The notes beneath the pieces were generated by a model. That model made no database searches and was not told the origin of the DNA. It worked only from the letters and a program-made list of their open reading frames with translations. A DNA stretch of 64,000 nucleotides from Desmospora profundinema. GTDB lineage: Bacteria; Bacillota; Bacilli; Thermoactinomycetales; DSM-45169. The position numbers and the translations under genes were made by a program. Positions 11,077 through 20,683 of this stretch are shown here, piece by piece. The DNA lies in NCBI RefSeq assembly GCF_031454155.1, contig NZ_JAVDQG010000005.1:276404-340403 (forward strand), written 5' to 3'. Within the stretch, counting starts at the first letter, position 1; each line of letters begins with the position of its first letter.

Positions 11077-12039
11077 TCAACCCACGGTGGAGTACACCCC
11101 GATTTTCTCAAATTTCCGGTGTCGATCTGCCACCAGAGCCTCTTCATCCATCTTCAACAAAGAATCCAAGGATTCCAGCACGCTTTTCTTGATGGCTTGC
11201 GCCTGGGCGGCGGGATCTTTGTGTGCGCCTCCCTTGGGCTCCGGGATAATTGTGTCGATGACGCCGAGAGATTTCAGATCCTGGGCGGTAATTTTTAATG
11301 CTTCCGCCGCCTCTTGGGCTTTAGCCGCATCCCGCCACAAAATCGCCGCCGCCCCTTCCGGGGAGATCACGGAATAATAGGCATGCTCCAGCATCAACAA
11401 CCGGTTGCCGACACTGATCGCCAGAGCGCCGCCGCTTCCCCCTTCCCCGGTAACCACACAGATAATCGGAACGCGGAAGCCGGCCATTTCACGAAGGTTG
11501 CGGGCAATCGCCTCGCTCTGTCCCCGCTCTTCCGCTTCCACTCCGGGATGAGCACCCTGCGTATCCACAAAACAGATGATGGGACGTCCGAACTTATCCG
11601 CTTGCTGCATCAGACGCAGCGCCTTTCGATACCCTTCGGGATGGGGCAGTCCAAAATTGCGCGCAATCTTGTCTTTGGTGTCTTTGCCTCGCTCATGTCC
11701 AATCACGGTGACGGGCCGCCCGTCTAGTTTGGCGATCCCGCCGATAATGGCCGGATCGTCTCCATACAACCGGTCGCCATGAAGTTCCATGAAGTCCGTA
11801 AACAGGTATCGGATATAATCCGACGTCGTCGGTCTGGAAGCATGACGGGCAATCTGCACCTTCTGCCAGGTAGTCAAGTTGCCATAAATCTCTTCTTCCA
11901 GCCGCCGGGCTTTTTCCTCAAGGGTCTCAATCTCCTGGGAGAGGTCGATCGACTTTTCCTTGGTGAACCGTTCCAATTCGGCGATTTTGTCCCGCAGTTC
12001 CACCAGCGGACGCTCAAAAGGCAGTTGTCCGTTAGTCAT
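11077..12039 (-). CDS. accA: Acetyl-CoA carboxylase carboxyltransferase subunit alpha
   Basis: A 320-residue alpha subunit of the carboxyltransferase that moves the carboxyl group from biotin to acetyl-CoA, giving malonyl-CoA. The N-terminal helical arm ([14 protein letters not shown]), the [15 protein letters not shown] segment and the oxyanion-forming [11 protein letters not shown] are visible. Its start overlaps the end of accD by 8 bases, as expected for the coupled subunits of a heterotetramer. Confidence 0.97.
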   Translation of the reverse strand: MTNGQLPFERPLVELRDKIAELERFTKEKSIDLSQEIETLEEKARRLEEEIYGNLTTWQKVQIARHASRPTTSDYIRYLFTDFMELHGDRLYGDDPAIIGGIAKLDGRPVTVIGHERGKDTKDKIARNFGLPHPEGYRKALRLMQQADKFGRPIICFVDTQGAHPGVEAEERGQSEAIARNLREMAGFRVPIICVVTGEGGSGGALAISVGNRLLMLEHAYYSVISPEGAAAILWRDAAKAQEAAEALKITAQDLKSLGVIDTIIPEPKGGAHKDPAAQAQAIKKSVLESLDSLLKMDEEALVADRHRKFEKIGVYSTVG

Positions 12040-12895
12040 CGCGCTCTCCCCCGTCCGTATGCAACTCCAGGATCTGAATCAACGTCTCCCGCATCTGGGA
12101 ACGATGGACAACCTGGTCCAGTTGACCGTGTTTCAGCAAAAACTCCGCTGTTTGAAAATCATCGGGCAGCTTTTGGCGAACAGTCTGCTCGATCACTCGC
12201 CGACCGGCAAAACCGATCAACGCTTCCGGTTCAGCGATGTTTAAATCGCCAAGGGAAGAAAAGCTGGCTGAAACCCCCCCAGTGGTGGGGTTGGTCAAAA
12301 CAGAAACAAACAACACCCGCTTCCGGTGCAAGCGTTCCAGGGCAGCGCTCGTTTTGGCCATCTGCATCAGGGAGAGTACCCCTTCTTGCATGCGTGCCCC
12401 TCCCGAGGCGGAAAACAGGATAAAGGGATACCCTTTGGTCGCAGCTTGATCAGCAGCCCGGGCAATTTTTTCACCGACCACGGAGCCCATGCTTCCCATC
12501 CGGAAACGGGAATCCATCACCCCGATGATGGCCGGATATCCCCCGATGGTGCACTCCCCGGTGACCACCGCTTCGTTCTGCCCCGTTTTCTTTTTGTCCT
12601 TTTCCAGCTTTTCGGTATAGTGGGGAAAACCGAGCGGATCCTCGGACACCAGCTCGGCGTCAAACTCGAAAAAACGTCCCTCATCCACAGTGATCTCAAT
12701 CCGTTCCCGTGCGGACAACGGATGATGATAGTCACAGTTTTTGCAGACCTTCCAGTTTTTCTCCAACTCTTTGGTAAAGCCGATCGATCCACAGCGGGGA
12801 CATTTTTGCATAATTCCTTCCGGAATATCCCGTTTAGCCTGCTCCGAAGGAATCGTTGCATATTTTTTCTGCTTTCTAAATAAATCCTTAAACAC
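12032..12895 (-). CDS. accD: Acetyl-CoA carboxylase carboxyltransferase subunit beta
   Basis: A 287-residue beta subunit. Near the N terminus is the four-cysteine zinc ribbon (CPRCGSIGF ... [10 protein letters not shown]), followed by the crotonase-fold domain with [11 protein letters not shown] and [11 protein letters not shown] prefer a GTG start at 12895 (VFKDLFRKQ), since GAGGTG is 7 bases upstream; the ATG at 12910 overlaps that site. Transcribed with accA; the GntR-family gene lies 250 bases upstream on the same strand. Confidence 0.95.
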   Translation of the reverse strand: MFKDLFRKQKKYATIPSEQAKRDIPEGIMQKCPRCGSIGFTKELEKNWKVCKNCDYHHPLSARERIEITVDEGRFFEFDAELVSEDPLGFPHYTEKLEKDKKKTGQNEAVVTGECTIGGYPAIIGVMDSRFRMGSMGSVVGEKIARAADQAATKGYPFILFSASGGARMQEGVLSLMQMAKTSAALERLHRKRVLFVSVLTNPTTGGVSASFSSLGDLNIAEPEALIGFAGRRVIEQTVRQKLPDDFQTAEFLLKHGQLDQVVHRSQMRETLIQILELHTDGGERDD

Positions 12896-13145
12896 GGAAA
12901 AACACCTCATCCCGGGCGAATCATGGTCATTTGCAAAACGAAGCCCAGCATACCTCTAGCGTCTATATTTCATATTCGTGAGAAAGGTCATAAAATCTTA
13001 CCCGAATGCTCCACCCCTTAAGGAGTGGAAGATCAACCTTCACCGCAGTCATGATAGCACAGAGAGAATCGTATCCGCAACGCAGGCGGTGCTGCAAGCG
13101 CCATTCTAAGCAATTTTGGAAGCTCTGCCACCACTAATTTCCGCC
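12896..13145. other. Intergenic region upstream of accD
   Basis: No gene seen. A short inverted repeat (CCACTCCTTAAGGGGTGG on the minus strand, about 13010-13027) could end the GntR-family transcript or form part of accDA control. Confidence 0.4.
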
Positions 13146-13172
13146 TCAGTCTCGTTCATTCTCGGGTCTTGT
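13141..13172 (-). repeat. Dispersed repeat, copy A (overlaps the 3' end of the GntR-family gene)
   Basis: Read on the minus strand, ACAAGACCCGAGAATGAACG and the following GAGACTGAGGCGG match the cores of the copies at 28319, 33640 and 45974 at roughly three positions in four. It supplies the last codons (RPENERD) of the regulator gene. Confidence 0.5.
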
Positions 13173-13850
13173 ATCCATCAAAGTCGGCAAGCCCGCAGAA
13201 GCCAGATGTTCTTCCATCCGTTTCGCAGCCTCGCCGGGCTGGCGATGCCGGACAGCATCCAGAATGGCATGGTGCTCCTGCAGCGCTTTTTGGGGACGGC
13301 CCGGTTTGGACAGGGACGATTTCCGCACAGTCTGTCCATATTGAATCACCAAATACCAAACCCGCGTCAACAGATGATTATGAGCCGAACGAATCAGTTG
13401 ATGATGAAAGTCATAATCTTCCTGAATGGGTACCTGTCCTTGGGAAACCGTATGATCCATGTTACTCCAGATTCTCTCCAAAACAGCCACTTCCTCCGCA
13501 GTCGCATGAAGGGCCGCTTTTTTGGCAGCTCCGGTTTCCAGCAACACCCGCATCTCCAATAGATTACCCTTAGACCGGTCGTCACGCAAAATGTAAAAAG
13601 CGAGAATATCCACCAACCGGTGGGATTGATACGGCTGCAAAAAGGTGCCCTGCCCCTGCTTGGTGGTGATAATCCCCAACAGCTCCAGGGCGCGGAGCGC
13701 CTCCCGCACGGTGGATCTCCCTGCATTCAAGCGGGAGACCAGCTCCCGTTCCGATGGGATGCGGTCTCCCGGCTTTAAGCCCTCCTGTTCGATCACTTCG
13801 TTGATGCGCATTAAAATCGATTGGAACTTGGAAGTCGTCTCCTCAAACAC
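13146..13850 (-). CDS. FadR/GntR-family transcriptional regulator
   Basis: A 234-residue regulator of the FadR (FCD) subfamily. The winged helix-turn-helix (about residues 10-75) contains GDRIPSERELVSRLNAGRST and the wing TKQGQGTFL. The C-terminal FCD helical domain (about 95-225) shows the metal-binding pattern of this group, with E-x-R-x-x-L-E, D-x-x-F-H and later E-H-H-A-I-L-D-A. The likely start is GTG at 13850. It follows the malic enzyme gene by 37 bases, and the usual guess is that it senses a carboxylic acid and controls malic enzyme or the nearby acc genes. The effector is unknown. Confidence 0.88.
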   Translation of the reverse strand: MFEETTSKFQSILMRINEVIEQEGLKPGDRIPSERELVSRLNAGRSTVREALRALELLGIITTKQGQGTFLQPYQSHRLVDILAFYILRDDRSKGNLLEMRVLLETGAAKKAALHATAEEVAVLERIWSNMDHTVSQGQVPIQEDYDFHHQLIRSAHNHLLTRVWYLVIQYGQTVRKSSLSKPGRPQKALQEHHAILDAVRHRQPGEAAKRMEEHLASAGLPTLMDTRPENERD

Positions 13851-13887
13851 GTCTCACCGCCACCTCTCCCCGGTGGAGCAGGGATCC

Positions 13888-15129
13888 TCAATCTCCACGG
13901 GTAAGGGCTCGTGTTTTTTCGAACACGGCTTCCGGATCCACCTGAATCCGGGCCTCACCCGTCTCCATCGCCGTGCGAGCCACTTCCGCCGCCACTTTGG
14001 GAGCCACCATCGGGTTGAAGGGGGCCGGGATGACATAATCCGGCGAAAGCTCCTTCTCATCAATCAACCCGGCGATGGCATAGGCGGCGGCTACCTTCAT
14101 CTTCTCGTTAATCGCCTTAGCCCGTACATCCAAGGCCCCCCTGAAGATACCCGGGAAAGCCAACACATTGTTTACTTGGTTGGGGTAGTCGGACCTGCCC
14201 GTTCCCACAACCTTGGCTCCAGCCGCAAACGCCTCTTCCGGTATGATTTCCGGATCGGGGTTGGCCATCGCAAAGATGATGGGATCGTGGTTCATCGAAC
14301 GGACCATTTCCTTGGTGACCGCCCCGGCCACCGACACTCCGATAAACACATCCGATCCCTTCATGACATCGGCCAGTCCCCCTTGGACGCCGCTCCGATT
14401 GGTCACTTTTGAAATCTCTTCCTTGATGGCGTTCATGCCGAATGGACGCCCTTCATAGACGGCACCTTTACTGTCGCACATGATGATATCCTTCACACCT
14501 AAGGACAACAACAGTTTGATGATGGCGATTCCGGCTGCCCCGGCACCATTGGCAACCACCTTGATCTCATCCATCCTTTTGCCGACCACGCGCAAGGCGT
14601 TGATCAATCCTGCCAGAGTGACAATCGCCGTCCCATGCTGATCGTCATGGAATACCGGGATATCCACTTCCTTCTTCAACCGCTCTTCGATTAAAAAGCA
14701 TTTGGGGGCGGCGATATCCTCCAGATTGACCCCTCCGAAAGTGGGGGCCAAGAGCTTCACGGTTTCCACAATGCGGTCGACCTCAGATGAATCCACACAT
14801 AGGGGGAACGCGTCCACCCCCGCAAAAGCTTTGAAAAGGACCGCCTTCCCTTCCATCACCGGCATGGCAGCGTGAGGGCCGATATTTCCCAAACCGAGTA
14901 CCGCCGTCCCATCGGAGACGACAGCAACCAGGTTGCCCTTCATCGTGTACTCGTACACCTTGTCTGAATCCGTATGGATTTCTTTGCACGGTTCCGCCAC
15001 ACCCGGTGAATAAGCCAGGCTCAGATCCCGGGCACTACTAACCGCCACTTTGGATCGAACCGTCAGTTTGCCCTGTTGTTCCTTGTGCAACTTTAATGAC
15101 TCTTCTCGCAGAGAGGACAATCCTTTCAC
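13888..15129 (-). CDS. NAD(P)-dependent malic enzyme (YtsJ-like)
   Basis: A 413-residue malic enzyme of the short bacterial type, decarboxylating malate to pyruvate with NADPH or NADH formation. The tyrosine-containing LAYSPGVAEPC, the lysine and metal-binding VFHDDQHGTAIV and the Rossmann motif GAGAAGIAIIKLLL are present. Bacillus has the same gene (ytsJ) just upstream of accDA. On the minus strand, with the GntR-family regulator immediately downstream. A TATAAT lies about 50 bases upstream (15178-15183 on the minus strand). Confidence 0.94.
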   Translation of the reverse strand: MKGLSSLREESLKLHKEQQGKLTVRSKVAVSSARDLSLAYSPGVAEPCKEIHTDSDKVYEYTMKGNLVAVVSDGTAVLGLGNIGPHAAMPVMEGKAVLFKAFAGVDAFPLCVDSSEVDRIVETVKLLAPTFGGVNLEDIAAPKCFLIEERLKKEVDIPVFHDDQHGTAIVTLAGLINALRVVGKRMDEIKVVANGAGAAGIAIIKLLLSLGVKDIIMCDSKGAVYEGRPFGMNAIKEEISKVTNRSGVQGGLADVMKGSDVFIGVSVAGAVTKEMVRSMNHDPIIFAMANPDPEIIPEEAFAAGAKVVGTGRSDYPNQVNNVLAFPGIFRGALDVRAKAINEKMKVAAAYAIAGLIDEKELSPDYVIPAPFNPMVAPKVAAEVARTAMETGEARIQVDPEAVFEKTRALTRGD

Positions 15130-15177
15130 TCCTTTATCATGCAGCGGAAGGTGGTCAGACCACTTAAATTCGCTCTT

Positions 15178-15183
15178 ATTATA
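15178..15183 (-). promoter_or_regulatory. Minus-10 element upstream of the malic enzyme gene
   Basis: A TATAAT read on the minus strand in the AT-rich leader, 49 bases before the start codon. No convincing minus-35 partner could be paired with it. Confidence 0.4.
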
Positions 15184-15375
15184 TCAGATGCAACCGATGC
15201 TAAAAAGAGAACAAAAGGTTGGGACAAGCCATTCGATGATAAAAACACCCCGCACCAACGGGCGGGGCATCCGTTTTATCGATACGGAATGCCTTTACCG
15301 AACCAGGATACACCATCACTCATCCCATCATTCCCTTCCATCCCCAACTACCGACATATCCTTCACCTTTCATAC

Positions 15376-15888
15376 TCACTGACGACGACCTCGGCGCTTG
15401 CGGCGTTCCCGATATAACTGTTCCAATCGCTCCGTCCATGTATCGTCAAATTCCTTTTTCCAACCATCCCGGATCTGCTGTGCCAAGCGTGGACTGGCTC
15501 CCCCGGTAGAAACAGCCAAGGTGAGCCGTCCCCGTCTAAGATACGCCGGGAAGTGGCAATTGCCCAGCTCGGGCTGGTCCACTACGTTAACCAGCCGTCG
15601 ATCACCAGCGGCTCGTGCCACCTGCGCGTTCACGTCCCTGTCGTTAGTGGCCGCCACCACTACCCACGCTTCATGCAGCACTTCCGGGGAAAACCATTGC
15701 CGCTTCCAATCGGCGTTTCCCGCCTCCACTTCTTTTGTAAGTTCGACATCCAGCACAGGTGAGATGATCGTCACCTGTGCTCCCACTTCCAACAGACTCT
15801 TCACCTTGCGGGCAGCCACACGGCCTCCCCCGACCACAACGGCGGATTTTCCTTTTAAATCCACCATCAGCGGGTATAATGGTCCCAA
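15376..15888 (-). CDS. Precorrin-2 dehydrogenase (Met8/SirC/YlnF type)
   Basis: A roughly 170-residue enzyme that oxidises precorrin-2 to sirohydrochlorin for siroheme synthesis. It shows the NAD-binding VVVGGGRVAARKVKSLLE, the catalytic Asp region ATNDRDVN and the conserved LVNVVDQPELGNCHFPA and STGGASPRLA segments. The start is doubtful: TTG at 15888 has GAGGTGA a few bases upstream, whereas GTG at 15897 lies inside that site. In Bacillus it is the last gene of the cysH operon; here it is cut off from sumT by two plus-strand genes. No sirohydrochlorin ferrochelatase gene is in the window. Confidence 0.9.
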   Translation of the reverse strand: MGPLYPLMVDLKGKSAVVVGGGRVAARKVKSLLEVGAQVTIISPVLDVELTKEVEAGNADWKRQWFSPEVLHEAWVVVAATNDRDVNAQVARAAGDRRLVNVVDQPELGNCHFPAYLRRGRLTLAVSTGGASPRLAQQIRDGWKKEFDDTWTERLEQLYRERRKRRGRRQ

Positions 15889-16013
15889 CTGGATCACCTC
15901 GTTTTTTACAGAACCCCTTTTTTCCAGCCAACAAAAGGACTAAACTGGAAAAGGAATGATGGCTGACAAAGCTTCCATCTTTCACATCTACCAAAAGAGG
16001 AGGCCCCCTGTCG

Positions 16014-16493
16014 ATGAACGAACCGCCCAAGAATCGTATACATCGAGATGCGATCCGTGTCTGGCGTACCCACGAATGTCTTACCGCCGGCTTCGTGCTG
16101 TTAGTGGTGGGAGGAGTGACGGGCCTCACCTTCCTCTTCGATTGGCACCGCTGGATCCCTGCAGTACTGTGGAGCGTCGCTACCGTCTACCTCGTACCGG
16201 CCATTTGGATTTATCCCCTGTTGCGATGGCGCTACTACCGATATGAAGTAAACGAAAAAGAGATTGATATCCAATCCGGTTATTTCTTTATTCGCCGCAC
16301 CATTATTCCCATGGTGCGCGTCCAACACGTCAACACTACGCAGGGGCCATTGTTGCGCCGTCACGGGCTGTCCGAACTGGAAATCAACACTGCCGGGGGA
16401 GCATCCTTTACGATTCCCGCTCTTCTGACGGAAGAAGCCGATCAGTTACGGGATCGTATCGGTAGTCTGGTACGGGTGGCAAGAGATGAATAA
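16014..16493 (+). CDS. bPH2-domain membrane protein, YdbS-like
   Basis: A 159-residue protein with two membrane helices (about residues 26-45 and 50-70), followed by one bacterial PH domain type 2 (YYRYEVNEKEIDIQSGYFFIRRTIIPM, then RVQHVNTTQGPLLRRHGLSE). This is the layout of YdbS of Bacillus. AGGAGG lies about 10 bases before the ATG. The next gene overlaps its end by 8 bases, so the two are co-translated and probably form a complex. YdbS/YdbT have been linked to resistance to heterologous bacteriocins in B. subtilis and B. velezensis relatives; the role here is inferred only. Confidence 0.85.
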   Translation: MNEPPKNRIHRDAIRVWRTHECLTAGFVLLVVGGVTGLTFLFDWHRWIPAVLWSVATVYLVPAIWIYPLLRWRYYRYEVNEKEIDIQSGYFFIRRTIIPMVRVQHVNTTQGPLLRRHGLSELEINTAGGASFTIPALLTEEADQLRDRIGSLVRVARDE

Positions 16494-17949
16494 TCCACAA
16501 CGACTGCATCCCATCACCATCTTGTTTACCATCGTCGGCAATTTAAAGGAAATGGTGATCCCCCTGTTGGTTTACGCGGGCTTCAATCTCTTCAACCGCG
16601 GAGGCGGCCAAGCTCTCATCTGGATCGCTGCCGGAGCCGGACTCGTCATCTCATTTATCTTGATTCAAGCCGTTTTACGTTGGTACCGTCAAGTCTACTT
16701 TGTAGAAAATGATGAATTTCGGATGGAACGGGGAGCTTGGCTGAAAAAGAAGATTTACATCCCCGTCGAACGGATTCAATCGGTCGACGATGTGGAATCG
16801 ATTTGGCACCGCTTGTTTGGTGTGGTACAGGTACGGATCGAAACAGCCAGCGGTCAGGAAGAGTCCGAAGCCGTCCTAGAAGCAGTCTCCCGCCCAGCAG
16901 CGGACCGGCTGAAGCGTGCTTTGATTCAACGAAAGCGATCCCCCACGGATCCGATTGAAGCCGACTCCCCGGACGACGGTACCGAGACGGAACCGACCCC
17001 CTTGGATGCGGAAAAGCTCCGTTTCGGAACCCTCTTGCTCTCCGGCCTTACCTCGGGCCGGTTGGGCGTCGTCCTGGCCCTGCTCGGACCCGCCCTCTCG
17101 ATTGCCGATGATTTCTTCCAGATCAACGAAGGAATGGTCCGGGAGGCTTATCTGTGGGCCATCGGCATGTTGTCGGTCGGTTGGCTCCTGTTTGCCATCC
17201 TGTTGATTGCGTGGGTGATCTCCATTCTCAGCACCCTCATTCAGGATTACCGTTTCACCATCAGCCGGGACCATACCCACTTGATGATCCAGCGGGGTCT
17301 GTTGGAACGCCGCCGCACTCTGATCCCGCTTCGCCGCATCCAGGCGGTCCACATCGTGGAAAACATGGCGCGCCAACCCCTGGGTTATGTGACGCTTCGC
17401 ATTGAAAGTGCCGGCTACGGCGCAGCCGAAGACCAACGATTAATCGCCTTTCCGCTGCTGAAGCGTTCCCAAGTACCGGAATACCTGGATCGGTTTTTAC
17501 CGGAGTTCGCGGAGTCTGCTCGCGCCTCTCTTCAACCGGTACCGCGACGGGTGTGGAAACGGATGGTCCTTTATCCCCTTCCGCTTCCCATACTCCTAGC
17601 CGCCGGTTTGACGTGGGCCTTTCCCCTTTGGGGCTTTTGGGGGTGGCTGCTGGTACCCTTGGCATTCGTGTACAATCACTGGCGCTTCCGGGATGCCGGC
17701 TGGGCCATGACCGGGCGGGTGGTGGCCCTTCGCCACCGTCGGTTCAACCGAGTGACAACCTGGATTCCAGGGCGGGCCATGCAGTGCCGGACTCGCTGCC
17801 ACACTCTTTTAAGCCGGCGTGTCGGACTCGCTTCTTTCCGCACGGTATTAGCTTCAGGCAACCGATATGAGAGCAACTGGCTGGATGAAAAAGACGTCAA
17901 CTGCATAGCCCAACGCATGGATCCGGAACCGGAAGGGACTTCGGCTTAA
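16486..17949 (+). CDS. bPH2-domain membrane protein, YdbT-like
   Basis: A 487-residue protein with three bPH2 modules alternating with membrane helix pairs: helices at about 20-65, PH at about 70-145, a charged linker rich in D, E and P (about 145-180), helices at about 190-255, PH at about 260-340, helices at about 365-395 and a third PH at about 400-480. YdbT of Bacillus has the same plan and the same upstream partner. It ends inside the stem of a terminator shared with the convergent sumT gene. Confidence 0.85.
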   Translation: MNNPQRLHPITILFTIVGNLKEMVIPLLVYAGFNLFNRGGGQALIWIAAGAGLVISFILIQAVLRWYRQVYFVENDEFRMERGAWLKKKIYIPVERIQSVDDVESIWHRLFGVVQVRIETASGQEESEAVLEAVSRPAADRLKRALIQRKRSPTDPIEADSPDDGTETEPTPLDAEKLRFGTLLLSGLTSGRLGVVLALLGPALSIADDFFQINEGMVREAYLWAIGMLSVGWLLFAILLIAWVISILSTLIQDYRFTISRDHTHLMIQRGLLERRRTLIPLRRIQAVHIVENMARQPLGYVTLRIESAGYGAAEDQRLIAFPLLKRSQVPEYLDRFLPEFAESARASLQPVPRRVWKRMVLYPLPLPILLAAGLTWAFPLWGFWGWLLVPLAFVYNHWRFRDAGWAMTGRVVALRHRRFNRVTTWIPGRAMQCRTRCHTLLSRRVGLASFRTVLASGNRYESNWLDEKDVNCIAQRMDPEPEGTSA

Positions 17950-17966
17950 AGCCGAAGTCCCTTTTT
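17935..17966. terminator. Terminator between convergent ydbT-like gene and sumT
   Basis: GGGACTTCGGCT and AAGCCGAAGTCCC pair perfectly around the stop codon of the plus-strand gene, and the stem is followed by TTTTT on the plus strand. Confidence 0.85.
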
Positions 17967-18742
17967 CACATCCCTGCTGTTGAGAGTGCGGGCGGAGCAG
18001 GAAGACGTTCAAACCAAGCGATCTCCTCTCGAAGGCGCACCACGTCTCCGATGACGATCATGGCCGGATTGGTAACGCGGTGTTCCTCCGCTAACTCCAC
18101 CAACTGTCCCAGCGTGCCTGTAACGGTTCGTTGATCCTCCGTGGTTCCCCACTCGATGATAGCCGCAGGAGTATCGGAAGATTTACCGTGAGTAAGAAGC
18201 TGCCCCTGGATATAACCGATATTGCCCACACCCATGTAAATGGCGAGGGTATCCACTCCTTTAGCCAGGTGCTTCCACCGTTCCCCGTCTTCTCCGCCCT
18301 TTTTGCGGTGGCCTGTCACCAAAGCAAAACTGGAGGCGTGCTCCCGGTGGGTGACCGGAATACCGGCATAAGCGGGAGCGGCCAGACCTGCTGTAATCCC
18401 CGGAACCACTTCAAAAGGAATCCCGTGCTGCACCAATGCCTGTGCTTCTTCCCCTCCCCGCCCGAAGACAAAGGGATCGCCTCCTTTAAGCCGAGTCACC
18501 GTCCGTCCTGCCACAGCGTGCTCGACCAGGAGTTGATGAATCATCTCTTGTCTCATCGTATGCCGATCCGGCAGCTTGCCGCAGTAGATCCGATCAGCAT
18601 CCGGGCGGGCATGATCCAGGAGATCCGGGTGGACCAAGCGGTCATACAAAATCACATCCGCTTCCCGGATGGCCCGCAGTCCTTTCAAGGTGAGCAGTTC
18701 GGGGTCCCCGGGCCCCGCCCCCACCAAATACACTTTTCCCAT
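17966..18742 (-). CDS. Uroporphyrinogen-III C-methyltransferase (SUMT)
   Basis: A 258-residue SAM-dependent methyltransferase that makes precorrin-2 from uroporphyrinogen III, first step of the siroheme branch. The signature VYLVGAGPGDPELLTLKG and the second signature TRLKGGDPFVFGRGGEE are intact, as is the SAM-binding PGITAGLAAPAYAGIP. An AAGGAGGTG precedes the ATG. It is single-domain, without a fused CysG N part; the dehydrogenase is the separate gene at 15376. It equals ylnD of the Bacillus cysH operon. Confidence 0.96.
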   Translation of the reverse strand: MGKVYLVGAGPGDPELLTLKGLRAIREADVILYDRLVHPDLLDHARPDADRIYCGKLPDRHTMRQEMIHQLLVEHAVAGRTVTRLKGGDPFVFGRGGEEAQALVQHGIPFEVVPGITAGLAAPAYAGIPVTHREHASSFALVTGHRKKGGEDGERWKHLAKGVDTLAIYMGVGNIGYIQGQLLTHGKSSDTPAAIIEWGTTEDQRTVTGTLGQLVELAEEHRVTNPAMIVIGDVVRLREEIAWFERLPAPPALSTAGM

Positions 18743-18775
18743 CCTCGCACACCTCCTTGTGGCGAACCGTCTTTT

Positions 18776-18991
18776 TTATGAAAAAACAGCCTCTCCTTCT
18801 AAAACAAAGCCGGTTCCCGTTCCCAATCGCTTCTTTTCATGCAGGATGATATCCATTTCCCGTGGCATCTTTAAAAAGTGCTTCTCCAGTTCATCCTCCA
18901 CCAGCCGAAACGCGTGGTCGTCATCCCGCGCCGCGATGATGACGGGAACCGTTTGATCCACTAGATCCACTTCAAATCGGTATAAATACAT
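18776..18991 (-). CDS. DUF3906 family small protein
   Basis: A 71-residue protein beginning MYLYRFEVDLVDQTVPVIIA, with an alpha/beta look and a conserved EKKRLGTGTGFV near the end. It resembles the DUF3906 family of Bacillales, often found beside sulfite reductase genes. Its function is unknown. It lies between the sulfite reductase gene and sumT in the sulfate-assimilation operon, so a link to siroheme or sulfite reductase is plausible but unproved. Confidence 0.75.
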   Translation of the reverse strand: MYLYRFEVDLVDQTVPVIIAARDDDHAFRLVEDELEKHFLKMPREMDIILHEKKRLGTGTGFVLEGEAVFS

Positions 18992-19032
18992 GAGATGCCC
19001 CCTCCTTCCCCACGATGGGCTGCCGCCACCGC

Positions 19033-20667
19033 TTACGAAGCGGCGGAAGGTAAGACATCGACCAAGATTCCATCCAAGACCTGTTGCAAGGAATCCCTGC
19101 CCACCCGATTGTAGAAATCCTGAAAGTTTTCTCCCGGTTGTTTGTTCTCTTTGAAATGAAGCAGGAACTCGCGCAACACCGGTGCCAAGAATGGGGCTTC
19201 AATCTTTCCTTTCAACTTTTCGTTGAAACGGCCTCCTTCTTGCAAGGTGCCGCCCACATAGATTTCAAAGGCTTCCACCAGACCTTTTTTCTCCCGGGAC
19301 TTCATTTTGATCCCTTGCAGTCCGATATCGGCGATTTGCCGTTGACCGCAGGAGTTGGGGCACCCCACCATGTGAATACGGACTGGGACATCGATGGAAA
19401 CCTCCTCATCCAGGTATTCAGCGATGACACGCATCCGCTCTTTGGTCTCCACCAATGCCAGGTTACAGTATTCAATGCCGGTGCAGGAGACGGAATAACC
19501 GATGAAATGGGGCGGCTCCACCTGGATCCGGCGAAACAGTTTTTCCTGAAGCATCGTCTCCACTTTTCCATCCGGTACGTTGGGAATGATCAAGTTTTGA
19601 GAGTTGCATGTCCGGATCTCGCCATTTCCGTATTCAGTGGAAATACGTGCCAATTCCAGCACTTCCTCTGCATCCAGGCGGCCCACCGGCACATTGAGTC
19701 CCACATAGGAGAGACCCGGTTGTTTCTGAGGATGGACACCGTAGAAATATCCGGCGTTCCAGTCCTCCAATCGGTCTTCTCCGCGGGAAGGAAGGGGCCC
19801 TGTCAACTCCACCAGTTTTTCCTTGAAGGTTTCCGGTCCCCAGTCGGCCACCAGGAACTTGAGCCGAGCCCGTGTTCGTTTTACCCGATAACCGTAATCC
19901 CGGAACAGCGTAGTGACAGCGATGGCCACTTCTTTCACCCGCTCGGGTGTAATAAATACATCCAGCTGTTGCGCTAGATAGGGGCGGGCCGACAGTCCTC
20001 CTCCCACTTTGAGGTGGAATCCGACCGTCTCTTTCCCGTCCAACTCCTTCACCGCGGGAGTAAATGCGACACAGTTGATTTCCGCATGGGCGGCATTGTG
20101 GACATTGGAACTGATCGACATCTTGTATTTACGCGGCAAATTGGAGAAATCCTCGTTCCGCTGAAAGAACTGATACACCTCTTCCACGATCGACCCCGTA
20201 TCGATCAATTCATGGGGATCAATTCCTGCCAAGGGATTTCCCATGATGGTCCGGGTGATGTCACCGCATGCTCCGACGGCGGAGAGCCCCACCCGCTCCA
20301 GGCGGTCATAGATGTCCGGAATGTCCTCAATTCGCAGCCAATGGAACTGTACCGCCTGACGCGTGGTGATATCAAAAACACCGCGGCCGTAATCGCGTGC
20401 GATGTGAGCCAGGGTAACCACTTGATCGTTTCGGAGCAACCCGGACGGGATGTTTACCCGCATCATGAAGTACCCGTCTTCTTTGGGCTTTTGTAAGTAT
20501 AGCCCCGCCCATTTAAACATGGGCCAATGTTCCTTCGGGATGGAGTCAAAACCCTCCTCCGCATAGCGGGGGATCAGCTTCAAAATCTCCAGTCCGTCCA
20601 TCTCCAGTTTCTGTTTTTCCGTTTCGTTTAGCTTTTCTTCTTGCGCCCAATGTTTAATGTAAGCCAT
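19033..20667 (-). CDS. Siroheme-dependent nitrite/sulfite reductase (probable assimilatory sulfite reductase)
   Basis: A 544-residue single-subunit enzyme with two ferredoxin-like half-domains and the siroheme/4Fe-4S binding pattern: C-T-G-I-E-Y-C near residue 400 and G-C-P-N-S-C-G-Q near 440. It belongs to the ferredoxin-type NirA/Sir group rather than the CysI partner of a flavoprotein CysJ, and no CysJ gene is nearby. Context between cysC and siroheme genes argues for reduction of sulfite to sulfide, six electrons, in the cytoplasm. The sequence alone does not exclude nitrite reduction. Confidence 0.9.
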   Translation of the reverse strand: MAYIKHWAQEEKLNETEKQKLEMDGLEILKLIPRYAEEGFDSIPKEHWPMFKWAGLYLQKPKEDGYFMMRVNIPSGLLRNDQVVTLAHIARDYGRGVFDITTRQAVQFHWLRIEDIPDIYDRLERVGLSAVGACGDITRTIMGNPLAGIDPHELIDTGSIVEEVYQFFQRNEDFSNLPRKYKMSISSNVHNAAHAEINCVAFTPAVKELDGKETVGFHLKVGGGLSARPYLAQQLDVFITPERVKEVAIAVTTLFRDYGYRVKRTRARLKFLVADWGPETFKEKLVELTGPLPSRGEDRLEDWNAGYFYGVHPQKQPGLSYVGLNVPVGRLDAEEVLELARISTEYGNGEIRTCNSQNLIIPNVPDGKVETMLQEKLFRRIQVEPPHFIGYSVSCTGIEYCNLALVETKERMRVIAEYLDEEVSIDVPVRIHMVGCPNSCGQRQIADIGLQGIKMKSREKKGLVEAFEIYVGGTLQEGGRFNEKLKGKIEAPFLAPVLREFLLHFKENKQPGENFQDFYNRVGRDSLQQVLDGILVDVLPSAAS

Positions 20668-20683
20668 ACTCGCTCTCCTTTCA

